A stretch of 64,000 nucleotides of DNA from Allium sativum. Lineage: Eukaryota; Streptophyta; Magnoliopsida; Asparagales; Amaryllidaceae. The stretch is from NCBI GenBank assembly GCA_030737875.1, contig CM060915.1:627318786-627382785 (forward strand), read 5' to 3'. Position 1 is the stretch's first letter, and the number at the start of each line of letters is the position of its first letter. The notes beneath the pieces were generated by a model. It was not told the DNA's origin. It searched no databases and was given only the letters and a program-made list of their open reading frames with translations. The translations under genes were made by a program, and so were the position numbers. This document shows, in pieces, positions 45,776 to 57,236 of this stretch.

Positions 45776-47560
45776 CCAGTAGTAAGCTCGTTACATGTCC
45801 TGATACATCTTTTAACTACCAGGATGAATCATCAACTTCGAGTGATGATATTCCTTCAGAATCTCATCTCTCAATCTATCGATATCAGGCACAACCAGTC
45901 GTCCGTTATTACGAAGCCAACCATCTCTATCGACTTTGAATTCCTTATTCTTCGGTTCCAACTTCTAGATGATCTCGACAAGCTTTTACGTTTTTGGCTT
46001 TTGCCAATTATTTCGATGAGAGTACGTCTTATCGATAAGCTTGCCAACAATTCAGGTTCCAACTCACATTGTGCTATGAAATCAAATCCTGCCAAAGCTC
46101 GAGGCTCTTCCATTCTGAAAACATTGCTCCCAATCTTGCATGTCTTCGACTCAACGCATCTACAACTGCATTAATTACCTTTTCCAGGAGTATGTGCTAT
46201 ACCGAAATTGTAGGATGCCAAAACCTCTAACCACCACTACTGCCGAAGATTCAGATCCTTTTGGGAGAAAATATACATCAATGACTTGTGATCTGTAAAC
46301 AACTCGAATCGAACTCCCAACAGATAATGTCTTCACATCGTCAGAGCAAAACACAATTGATGCCAACTCTAAATCATGAGTCGGGTAATTCCTTTCATGC
46401 TACTTCAGTTGTCAACTTGCATATGCCGCAACTTTATCTTTTTGCATTAGTACTGCTCCAAGTCCAGTACCACATGCCTCAGTATACACAATCATATCTT
46501 CATTTCCACACAGAATGGTCAAAACAGGAGCACTTGTCGGTCTCTCCTTCAGGATTCCAAAAGCTTGCTCATACTTTGCATCCCATATGAATACTTGGTT
46601 TTTCTTTGTTAATCTTGTTAATGGTGCAGCTACCTTGGAGAAATCCTTGATAAACCGTCGGTAATAACCTACCAATCGAAGGAACTCCTCACGTCCTTTG
46701 CATTCTTAAGTCGATATCAGTCCTGGATTGCTTCCATCTTAGCGGGGTCAACTGCTATCCCATTTCCAGAAACAACATGGCTTAAAATTCTCACTTCGCT
46801 CTTCCAGAAGTGACACTTCGAAAACTTAGTTCTCAGCTGATGCTTTTACAAGATTTCCAAGACAACTCACAAGTGCGTCTTATGTTCTTTCTCATTCCAG
46901 GAGTAAACCAGAATTTCATCCATGAACACACGCAGGAACTTGTTCAACTGATCTCTGAAAAACCTATTCATAAGATCCACGAAATACGCTGGTGCACTAG
47001 TCAAACCGAATGGCATCACCAACCACTCGAAGAAACCAGATGTGTCCTAAAAGTAGTCTTCGGCACGCTATCCTTTGCCACCCTCAAACGTTGGAATCCC
47101 ATTGCCAAATCCACCTAAGAAAACACATTAGCCTCGTGAAGCTGATCGAACAAGTCATTTATCCTCGGAAACAGATACTTGTTCTTCTTGGTCACCTTGT
47201 TCAACTCACTATAATTCACACATAATCTCAACGATCCGTCCGCCTTGATTGTAAACACAACTGGTGCACCCTATTTGGATACACTTCTCCTAATAAACCC
47301 TTTTCCCAAAAAATCACGAACCTGCACCTCTAACTCTCACTGTTCCTTAGGCGCCATCTGCCTAAGAGGCATGATGATAGGTCTAGCACCTTCGACCAAA
47401 TCGATTCTGAACTCAATCGCGAGATGCGGCAGCAACACTTTGACCTCGTCAAAGACATCATCAAACCTACTAGCGATTGGCACCGATGACAAGCCTTTCC
47501 GTGGAATCACAAGCGAATACGAAGACACCATCTTCGAGCTTACATCGAATCACAACCATT
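45776..47560 (-). pseudogene. Outer chromovirus pol pseudogene: RT and RNase H
   Basis: RT and RNase H are recognisable in fragments with several stops and frameshifts. The RT active site reads [10 protein letters not shown] near 46920, so the second catalytic Asp is Glu. RNase H has [12 protein letters not shown], with its first Asp also changed to Glu. VGYYRRFIKDFSK marks the connection region. The gene has clearly been dead for a long time. Confidence 0.88.
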
Positions 47561-48420
47561 CACAATTCTACATTCCCGCTATCACCTCCAGTTTCTCGCA
47601 ATTCACTTTTGCCGCATACCTCTTGAGCCAGTCCATACCCAAAATAACCCCAAACCCAGTAAAGTTCAAAATAAAGCAATTACACACAAAGGAGCAACCA
47701 TGACTCGATAACACTAGACCACGGCAAATCATACACAAACTAGACGAACCCCACCAAACACAATCAATGGTCTATCACAAATCTTGGGTTCCAAACCTAA
47801 GCGGCATACAGGCTCATGACGAGCTTCTCTTGCTTCTGATAGGGACTCTTGACATACGAACGAGCATACTTCAAAAAGCTTCAAAGTCAGAAACGTACTC
47901 CAGCACTGCTCGACCATTCTGCTTAAGAACAACAACCCTCTTAAACTGAATATACTTCAGGATGGTAGAAATAAACTTCGTCTCAAATTTGACGTAGAAT
48001 AGCTCCCATGAAATCTCATCTTCTGGAGTCTTTAGAGTGATAGAGTTCCACCAGTCCATAGCTCTGCCATCTAGCTGTCTTGATGCAAGCTTCCTCTAAG
48101 TCGCATCATCAATTCCTAAGTCTCCAAAAATTCGAATGCATGTATCAACCCACCCTTGAATTTCTACAATCGGCTATGTTCCCTTAAACGACTTCCCTCC
48201 TACGGTAGCGAAGTCCTTGCATAGCTTTGTGAAGTCCACCGCCCTAGGCACTTGCACTTGAACTCATACACCTATCGCAGTTGTCTCTGGAGCGGGTACC
48301 CTCGTCGTGATCGCCGCTGCCATGGCCTCGAACATAGCTGGGTAATCTGGTATACCGCCATTTCCCCCTCCAAAAACAGACTCCTCCCTAGCAGTATATC
48401 TTGAATATCGATGACTCGTT
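47561..48420 (-). pseudogene. Outer chromovirus gag-protease pseudogene with internal deletion
   Basis: Gag begins near 48411 with SHRYSRYTAREES, but the expected ATG reads ACG. The capsid region is visible (MDWWNSITLKTPEDEIS, then LKQNGRAVLEYVSDFEAF). Near 47810 Gag passes directly into RLGLEPKICDRPLIV, the end of the protease domain. The zinc knuckles and the DTGA active site, roughly 150 codons, are deleted. Confidence 0.82.
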
Positions 48421-48555
48421 CTAAATATAAAAATAGAATGATTAGTCCATACATGAGAAAACTGCAAATAGAGTTCAAGCGTTATTATACTATTCACTAA
48501 TATATAGTTTACATCCATCAGAAATCTACAAATACGTCTCTCATACGTTATTATG
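48421..48555 (-). other. Outer element leader; primer site not recognisable
   Basis: The 135 bp between the Gag start and LTR end should hold the Met-tRNA primer site beside 48556. That position reads CGTTATTATG, so the site has been lost by mutation or a small deletion. Confidence 0.6.
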
Positions 48556-51500
48556 TGTGAAGACCCCCCATAACTCCTGCGCTTAAGAAGAAGAATAATG
48601 TGCTGAAAGACGTGCCAAACAACTACAGACGATCATTGATGTAGGTAAACACATGCAAAACCTGTCATATAACTCACATTGCAAGGATAAAATATTACAG
48701 AACATATACAACATGCAATAATAGTAAAACATAATTGTGCGGAATTTTAAACTTTCCATATCATCATGAATTATCCACACAACAACTGGATACAACATCA
48801 AAGTCTGTACAAAGTGCCTCACTACAAGTCACTCAGAGAATACATCAACAAAGCAGCAGAAAATAGCAAATAGTAGGTAATAGGAAACTAATATGTAAGC
48901 CTTCAGCTGGTCATCGCACAGCAACATTGTCCTCACCAAGATTAACGACCTGTTACCTGCTACTCTTCTGCCCATCCAACACATGGTTGAACAACCCAAG
49001 GTAATAAGAGGAAACATAAAACCTCGAGTCAGACAATAGTCTTAGTGAGCGATAAAACAACCATCTAACCTCATCTATAAAGTATATGAGAATAGGCAGA
49101 TTAACCAACTAATCTACCGACATCAACCCAGAAGAACCAAACACGTCTTCCCCCCATCCGACAGTGATAGCCTTTACAATAATCAAGTAGAAATCAAACA
49201 GTACATTCATGACAATCAGTTATCAAGCATAGACCATCCAAACCGATGTCGACATCTAACAAGAACAAGCCCGAAGGCCTAAACCAACATCATACAAGCA
49301 CCCAAGAGATATCTCCTTCAACGTTGAATAATCTACACAAGACGATACAATCAAAACAATCATCATTCATGACTCTGGCTATCACCGCCAATCTTGCTTT
49401 GAAACCATTGTTAATCGTATGACCGACTCAACATCATGTCGTCTGTCAAGGGCTAATGGTAAACCACGGTTCTATAAAAACTCCATACGTCATTGTGACT
49501 CGTATGTTTGTCTTTTTCCATTCTTGACAACTAGGCCCATCATGATTGCCCAGGGTACTCGATGATTCAACCGGTCTTTTAGACGTCCCTATTATACCCC
49601 TGCTTTGAGTCCGCTAGAACCTACGACAAGGATAATTCCTCGAGATCTATAACTCTAGTCATCATCGGCGACTATCCATAAGCTCAAAACACACATGAGC
49701 AGCCATCATTCACGAACTCAAAACACACTTGAGTCGTTTGCATATTCGTTGAATTATGTCGATCAACGAACACTTCACAACACTTCAAACATTCCTTCTT
49801 GAATTCGCTTTGAAGCTAGAACCGTCGTCGACTCGAAAACAAGCTTCGTTTAGTCGATACTGCATTTCATTGCGTTTCTAGCTTTTTCGCTATGAAAACA
49901 TGGCCATAGCTTCAAAACAGCTTTTTGCAGCGTTTTTGGAATGATATCATATCTCCTGGTTCGATTCTGGCACTCTGGCACTTGGTACTTTGAAAACAGT
50001 GTAAACCATTAGCGCGGGCCTTGGCAGATCACTAATTTCACCGGGCGTAGCACGTCCTGACACTTGGTACTCACCAAATCCCCGAATATGGTACTTGCCA
50101 CATTCAAAATTCATACTGTGTGCATGATTAAACCACCCCTTTTTGCATGTTGCGCATGTGGTAAATCACCACATTATTTAGCCTGATCCATAGGAAACGG
50201 TAGCATTTCCAAATGCTATAAATACTCATTTTTCCCGATCCATGGAGTTGCGTAGATCCTCCGATGCGCGTTCAGCCAAATTCCACTTTTCAAGTGCGCA
50301 GGCCTGTATTTGTACTGCCCGATCCATACCAATCATAGCATTTTTAGACGTTGTAAAAGCCAAAAATTGATTTTTGGCCGATCCATCCACTAATATTTCC
50401 TAATCAATTGACCACTTTTCCGCCCGATCCATGGCCAATATTTTAGCCCGATCCATATGCTGAAATTGCCAAAACTTTGACTAACATTCGTGCTTGCACA
50501 CAACTCGATTCCGTACTTGAAAACTAATCAAACTCAAACCTTTTCAACAACAATTCAATCAATATAACTACAAAAAATCACATAATTATGAACAAACATT
50601 AAAACAACGATTTAACAAATTAATCAAATCATTAAATGGATCTAAACAAAGAATTAACATATGATTTTATCATTTATAAGTTGTTAGACTAGATCCTATG
50701 GTGATTTGAGATTGAAATCATACTTTCATCGATTAGATCTATATGAAAACAACTTGAAATGATGAACATATGGTCATACAACCCATATACTCAATTGAAT
50801 ACATGCGAGAGATGCTTATCACTCACAAATTCTTCGAATTAACTTGAAATCACTGAATTCCCAATTCGGACATCGAAGAACTATCTCAAAATCACTTGAT
50901 TTGATACGATCTCCATTGTATTGATGTAGATCTAGATTCACTGATGTAGATCTTTAGTCCCTTTGCGTAGATCTAGAGTTTAATGGCGGAAATGTGTATT
51001 TGATTGAGCAAGGAGGATTATGAGCTCAACCTAATGAAAGAATGAAGAAAAGTAACCCTCTCTCCATCCCTCTAACCCCCTATTTATAGCCAACAGCCCA
51101 CTAATGGGCCACACCAATTCATTCCATTAATGACTAGCCAAATCTAAACAAAAATTTGTGAAACATTAAAACAACAATTACTTCCAAACCGCTAAACCAA
51201 ATCTTTAATGTGACCACTCTACGAAATTGGAAATGTCATTTCCTTTCCAATAAAATCGATCTCAGCACCTGATTCGATACCAGTCAAAAGTTATGCCCTA
51301 CTCAAAACTGACCGGGGCAAAATGGTCACTAGGGCTATCAATGGATGCTTTCGGATACGGATAGTGTCATATCCATATCCGCTTAATTTTCGGATACGGA
51401 CGAATATCGGATATTTATCTGGTCCTCTTGTAACTAATAAATTGAGGAGTATAAATAAAAAATTTGGATCAATATATAATAATTTTTATACTAATGTTTG

Positions 51501-52018
51501 TAAAAAACCAGAAAATAAAGAAATGTGATAATGAAACATTGTTTTTTTACTAGTATCCATAGGCATATCAAAAAATATTCCAAAATTAAACACTAAAACT
51601 ACCATTTTTCACTAAAAATGGACAATTTTTTTATCATAATAACTTCCAACATTTACAAAATAACTATTAACTCTATTTTATGTTTTGAGTTATATATATT
51701 ACATCAATTAGTCGAACGAATATTTTTTGGATATGGATACCGCTATGACCATATCCGAATCCGAAAAGCTTTTCGGATATCGAACATCCGTATCTGCTTT
51801 TCGGATAATGCTGGATAACAGATATTTTGTATACGGATATCAGATTTTTTTGGGTATTCATTGACAGTCCTAATGGTCATAAACAAAATTAGTAAAAATT
51901 ATGGATATGTCTCACATCCTCATAAACAACATAATAAAATAAGAGAATGATCCAACCCTTACGGAATTAAATAAAAATATTTTACGATCCTCCGATATGT
52001 TAAATACGGGTCGTTAGA
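48556..52018 (-). repeat. Outer element 5' LTR, interrupted by a hAT-like element
   Basis: It runs TGTGAAGACCCCCC to GGGTCGTTAGA, where the final CA has become GA. Without the 543-bp insertion and one target copy it is about 2.9 kb, like its partner. CCCGATCCATRG-type motifs cluster at 50180-50470. Confidence 0.85.
51329..51871. mobile_element. hAT-like non-autonomous DNA element, 543 bp
   Basis: The ends read AGGGCTATCAATGGAT and ATTCATTGACAGTCCT, an inverted repeat of about 16 bp with a few mismatches. The 8-bp direct repeat AATGGTCA is perfect at 51321-51328 and 51872-51879. Inner arms carry repeated CGGATA/TATCCG motifs. The 8-bp duplication and the AGGRCTGTCAATG end are typical of hAT elements. 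No transposase frame. Confidence 0.85.
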
Positions 52019-52829
52019 AATTACTTGTTGTTGATATTATAAAGCCAGACGAACAACAATTCAATAATGATCCACATCACATCAGCAGTTCAATCCGGTA
52101 CTGTACTTATTTTAAAAACTGAATGGTGCTATAGATGGTAACACGTAATGACACACTACCTGTTGATCGAGGTATTCCGTATATCAAAAGAAAAGGTTAT
52201 GCTACACAGAATATATTAGCGGTATGCTCTTTCAATTTGTAGTTTACTTATGTTATGGCTAGTTGGGAAGGGACTGCGCATGATAGTAGAATTTTTTATT
52301 CGGTTATAAATTATAGAAACTCCAACTTTCCTAAATCTCCAGTTAGATAGTATTATTTGGTCGATTCGGGATATCCACCTCAGACTAGATTTTTACCACC
52401 TTATCGAAATATGAGGTATCATATTCCCCATTTTCATGAGACCGTGAATAAACCAAAATCTACAAATGAAGTGTTTAATTTCTACAGTTCGAGTTCATGG
52501 ATGACTACTGAAAGAACTTTCAGTATCTGGAAAAAAAGTTTGTCATTTTGAAGAGTATGCCAACATACTCGTTTAAAACTCAGGTCAAAGTTGTCATAGC
52601 TACAATGACCTAACCCAACTACATACACAAATATAATAGTGGTGATTTAGATTTTATGGCTTTTGATGATGATCCCAAACTTATTCCTAATGAATACTTT
52701 GAGGGATATTATGCTCTGAGAAATTAGACGAACAGAGACACTGAACGGATACAACGAAATGAATGCAAAGAAATGTCAGCATTTCGAGATATCATAAGAG
52801 ATCAGTTAGTTGCTGCGGGGTTGTGCTAA
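52019..52829 (+). pseudogene. PIF/Harbinger transposase pseudogene, 3' part
   Basis: It continues in register from the 5' part across the LTR insertion site. It reads IIKPDEQQFNND, then after a TGA and a shift GAIDG (first catalytic Asp, near 52134). Next come GYATQNILAVC, GTAHDSRIF (second Asp, about 52280), LVDSGYPPQTRFLPPYRNMR (about 52357) and TTERTFSIWKK (catalytic Glu, about 52510). It ends DQLVAAGLC with TAA at 52827. Several stops and frameshifts are present. The order GAIDG, AHDSR, VDSGYP, ERTF is diagnostic of Harbinger DDE transposases. Confidence 0.88.
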
Positions 52830-53209
52830 AACATACTACTGTACATGTATCTATATTTGTAACTGTATCTGTATTTAATTCATGATGTTATTTTGAATTT
52901 TTGTCTGTATTTCTAATAATATTTTGAAATTGTATTTTTTACAATGTTAAAATTAAATGCATATAACGAAATAACACATCTCAAATACCCCGTTCAAACA
53001 CCATGCTCAAATAACCTGTTCGTAACAAAAAACGCATTACCCATTTACAGAAGTGTCATGCTCAAATGTCGCGTTCAAATGTCACGCTAAAATGTCACAC
53101 TCAAATGTCACGTTATCATTCACCAATAACGCACCTTTAAAATTTTACAAACATGAAGGAATTTCTCTTTTCATAGTTATAAATACCCAAATAGGGTATT
53201 TTGCTACCT
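52830..53209. other. Right flank of the Harbinger gene; no gene seen
   Basis: AT-rich DNA with an irregular series of CTCAAATGTCACGTT-like motifs at about 53000-53120. It should hold the Harbinger right end, but no TTA-flanked inverted repeat matching the left could be read. The giant-LTR element starts at 53210. Confidence 0.5.
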
Positions 53210-54169
53210 TGTAACATCCCAGATTTTTCGGTCATTAAAATTGGAATATTTAAATCTGCTTACATATTATATTAGAGATATAATGGATTTTATATCGAAT
53301 TTTATTTAATATAAAATAGAGTTCAAGTATATAATTTATAATTTTATTAAAACGAGCTCGAAAGTACGTGGTAGTTCGTAATTTACGATTTGAATTTCAA
53401 TTAAATTTCAACTGAATATAATATATCCGATATAAGTCGAAATTTTGTGAAACAAGAACCGTTTGAATCAATTTGATTATATTTTTCTAATGGAAGAGAA
53501 AAATGGAAATTTTAGCTTATAGATTGCAGGATATGTCCTACTCAAATTTTCAAATAGTCGCTATAGAATTCATTAATAAACGATAACGTTTATTTTAATT
53601 TAAATATGGTATTTATATAAATTGGATACCGTTTAATTCGGAAATGTCAATGTTGAGTTTTAGAATCCATATTAGCTTATATTGAAATGATATACTATTT
53701 AATTTAGAGATATACGATAATAATAATTTATTATTAAATTAAATTGTTTTATTTATATTATATCGATAATGTATAGGCTTAGGAATAGTTTTATCTTCAA
53801 ACTACCTCCGTTTTCGGCAAAACAATTTTATTGGAATACGTACGACTAGTTATTGATACGTCTCCAGTTTGGAGCCAAACGGATTTATTTTGTTGGTAGA
53901 CAAAATTTAAGGGTGAACGGATGATTATAATTTGAATTAAAGTACGCTATTTGTGCAAATAGAGTCCGCTTCCAACGAAATTAGTTTTATTGGGACCATA
54001 ACGTCCAATTATAACATGACGTCTATTTTCATAATTTTTGAAGATCGTGTATATCAGTGTGATTTTTACGGTCAATGTAATGCAGCGGTACCGTAAAAAT
54101 TTAACCTAGCCAACCGTATGCTAACCAATGAACAACTTATATATATATATATTGCATTGGGAACATCTG
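53210..54169 (+). repeat. Right element 5' LTR, first segment
   Basis: The first 960 bp before the solo LTR insertion. Landmarks shared with the left family are noted for the whole element. No coding frame. Confidence 0.8.
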
Positions 54170-54545
54170 TGTGACACCCCATCTCCATTAAGGTCACTCA
54201 CAAAGGGAATGCCTTAATTTTGGTGGAGCGTTTTTTGTGTATAGAACAGAAAAGTAAACAAGACAGATAAATATATTGGTACTTGGAAAATAAAAACCAT
54301 TTTTATTGCAGCGGAGAAATAGTTTGGTTACATCACATCAAAAACCAATTACAAAACCAAATACACTTGTTATCCATCTTGACAAATAGGTTCTAAGTAC
54401 ATAAAATAAAAGACATAACCCCAACATAAAATAGCCATAAATAAGATAGGTTGAACTTTACTTCAGCAATCCAAGCAACTTCCAAAAGAAAGGGATAAAG
54501 CTGTCCAATCATGCTCCACTAGTACTAGTCCCACCCTGAGCACCT

Positions 54546-54559
54546 GGGGGGGGGGGGGG
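54546..54559. repeat. 14-base G homopolymer
   Basis: A run of 14 G inside the solo LTR. It is not next to an LTR boundary, so it is not a polypurine tract. Confidence 0.95.
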
Positions 54560-55450
54560 AAAGGAAGAAAAGAGGTGGAAACAAAGGGGGTCAAACATAA
54601 AGTCTGGCGAGTGCAATAACTTTAACAATATAATCATTAAAGTAACTAGGCTGAGGCATAAGCTGGAAAATAAGGAAATGACTGTGAACAAATGGGCATG
54701 ACAGAGCAAATAAAGGAAATAAGATGAACAAATATAATGTTAAAGGCGCACCTAATCACTATAAGATAATTACTACAGTGCACCACACCAAACACCCTAA
54801 AAGTTGATCCCGCCTACAGAACTTAATAATGGTAGTTTCGTGTACCCCTAGTTGCCTTCATAGGTGTCGTCTGCCCCTATCTCCACTAGGTGTACCCACT
54901 ACCCCCATTCGATCGGCTCCCTAACTCGTAGATACCCGTGCTGGCCCCACAGTGGGGTGTATCACTCCCCAAAGTGGCAACCCGATACCACCAAAAATGC
55001 ATGGCTTATACCTATACGATGCAACAACGTCTTACCTACCAGCCTGGGCCCACACACGCAAATGACCCCATTGGACTTGCGTTACCACCGCTAACCCGTT
55101 TTGACCTCTTACAATCAAACCTAGTACGTGTGTCCCGTCCTCGACTTGGGTCGAGCCCACAAAGATACTTAATGAATTACTGGTTTGAAAAGGGCCCCCA
55201 TGCATGACACAAGCTTTCCACCTATGCTTGGTCCCCTCTAAGGTTTTCCCCACTTAACCCCTTTCTTATTCACGTCTTCTTACATGTTTCAATCTTGGTT
55301 AAATGCATCTAGTCATATTTCATATGCCACACAAGGCACCCTCTTAATCTCACGTGCCACCCAAGGCACCCACTTAACCCCCCATGTCCCACCTCATGTT
55401 TATCTGGTTAAGTGTTTCTTAATTCATTAAAACCGTAACCTCGTAAAGAC

Positions 55451-55665
55451 CTCCCACATTAGACTGACATTTGTGGCTGCTGGATTTGTCGGGCGGGTCC
55501 GGGCAGTCTTACACCACAAACGAGCCTAACCTCGTGTCTTTACAATTGTTACACATTTAATTCGTGCCTTTGACCTCTCACATTAGACTGGCATTTGTGG
55601 CTGCTGGATTTGTCGGGCGGGTCCGGGCAGTCTTACACCACAAACGAGTCTAACCTCGTGTCTCA
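55451..55665. repeat. Tandem duplication, period 124 bp, in the solo LTR
   Basis: Two 91-bp copies (55451-55541 and 55575-55665) share CATTTGTGGCTGCTGGATTT, CGGGCGGGTCCGGGCAG and CAAACGAG.CTAACCTCG with very few differences. A single related copy is found on the plus strand at 28126-28190 and a diverged one at 9383-9450. Confidence 0.85.
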
Positions 55666-55919
55666 GGCGGTTAATTATTACATATCTTTATTTAACCCCA
55701 AAGTGGATTTATATCCCTATTCAAATTTGTCAATAAATTCCAATTATACTTATGTCCATAATTGTCACCTAAATTACGTCCATTTATTTCAGGTATAACA
55801 AATTTTAATTATTGCCTCAAATTAATTATATGCCTTTTAAGGCCATTACATGCCAATTCTCAATATGAGTATATTCAATATTACCCCCATCGTCCCCACG
55901 TTGTTCGTTCTCTTATCAT

Positions 55920-55922
<3 letters not shown>

Positions 55923-55951
<29 letters not shown>
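55923..55951. repeat. AT microsatellite
   Basis: Uninterrupted AT dinucleotides, about 29 bp, within the solo LTR. Confidence 0.9.
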
Positions 55952-55954
<3 letters not shown>

Positions 55955-57236
55955 CTAGCAATTAGTCTAATGACATAAAAGGGAAGAAACATCGCAAATT
56001 TGCATAACACACAAAAATGGATCTAACATACAAATAAGGATTCCAACATATCTTGCATAAACTTTGTATTGTCATGAATCTAAACATAGGCCTAAAGGTG
56101 TGAACTTGCAGGTATGAACATAGTTTTCACCCAAACTGGCATAGGCCATAGTTGCAAACTTGCATAAAACTATGTATGTCATAGATCTAAATCTAAAGGT
56201 GTAAATTTGCATTTATGTGAACCCAATTTCTACCTAAACTTGCATATAGTCATTTTACTTGGTTCACATGTAAACTTGTGTTCAATTTACGTAGAAACTA
56301 GCATATAATCTACACCCAAACTTGCATATAAATTGATGTCAAACATGAGTCAAGTTGAACATAGGTGATTTGGCATATAAAAAGGGATCCACAACAAAAC
56401 TATCATTATGAACAAATAGCATATATTCACAAAATATCACATTTTTCCAATGATTCACAAACATAACCATATAACCCAAATTATAACTCAACCTAATTAA
56501 CTTGTTGATTATCTTATTAAAGAAATCGAACTCACAACTCAAAGAAGGTCTTGAGTTCTGGGATCTGTGTTCTGAAATTGATTTAGCTCGCCCTTGAAGT
56601 GGACAATTTCGTTGTTGTTGTTGTTATAGACTTGAGTTGAGTTGAGTTGATTAGCTTTACTTTTCCTGTAGTTGGTGGCAGCTACTCTAGGTTGCGGGGT
56701 GATAGCATGACGACCATGATTCTAATTTTGATTAGGTTTTAAGGTTTGAGTCTACATGTGTTTATATAGAGATTGGAATTAATTTAGGCCATCCGATCAA
56801 CCTAGAATCAATCAAGACCATCCAGTCAAGATAGAGTGACACCTCAGCCCTAATGACTCAGCACTGAGTCACAAAATCGTCATCTTTCAGATCTGCCCGG
56901 AGGGGGGACAGGTCGACCCCCAGGTCGACACTAAGGTCGACCTGTATGGGGGGAGGTCGACACTAGGGTCGACCTGGCCTTGGGCGGGAAATTTCCCGCC
57001 CTGCCTAGTTCTGAGTCTGAATTCGTTTTTGAATTTAAATTTGAATTTCTGGAAAATTCCGACAGCCATAACTTCTTCATACGAAGTCCAATTTACACCA
57101 ACTCGGACTCTATCTCAACCAGAGTTCCGAGACGAACACAATGGCATAACCCGTTTCCCTTGATTCTCACATTTGAAATTAAATATCCTTTAATTTGTTA
57201 ACTTTAATATTTAAAATTACAGGGTGTTGCAATCTG

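Larger units (their letters stand above)
31664..52018 (-). mobile_element. Outer chromovirus element, complete but decayed, nested
   Basis: The minus-strand LTRs (31664-44378, interrupted, and 48556-52018) both read TGTGAAGACC on the plus strand at their left end. The right end of the first is GGGTTGTTACA; that of the second is the mutated GGGTCGTTAGA. The 5-bp direct repeat AATTA sits at 31659-31663 and 52019-52023. Subtracting the inner element and a hAT-like insert leaves about 10 kb. The insertion site lies in the Harbinger transposase frame, which reads through the site when the insert is disregarded. Confidence 0.9.
54170..57231 (-). mobile_element. Solo LTR, 3062 bp, target duplication ATCTG
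   Basis: On the plus strand it starts TGTGACACCCCATCTCC and ends ACAGGGTGTTGCA. ATCTG stands on both sides (54165-54169, 57232-57236). No internal region is present, so an LTR-LTR recombination removed the rest. GCAGCGG lies 138 bp from the U5 end. GGTCGAC tracts (56900-56980), a duplicated CTGCCCGG block and minus-strand TTAAGTGG motifs link it to LTR A/B/C-type sequence. Confidence 0.92.
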
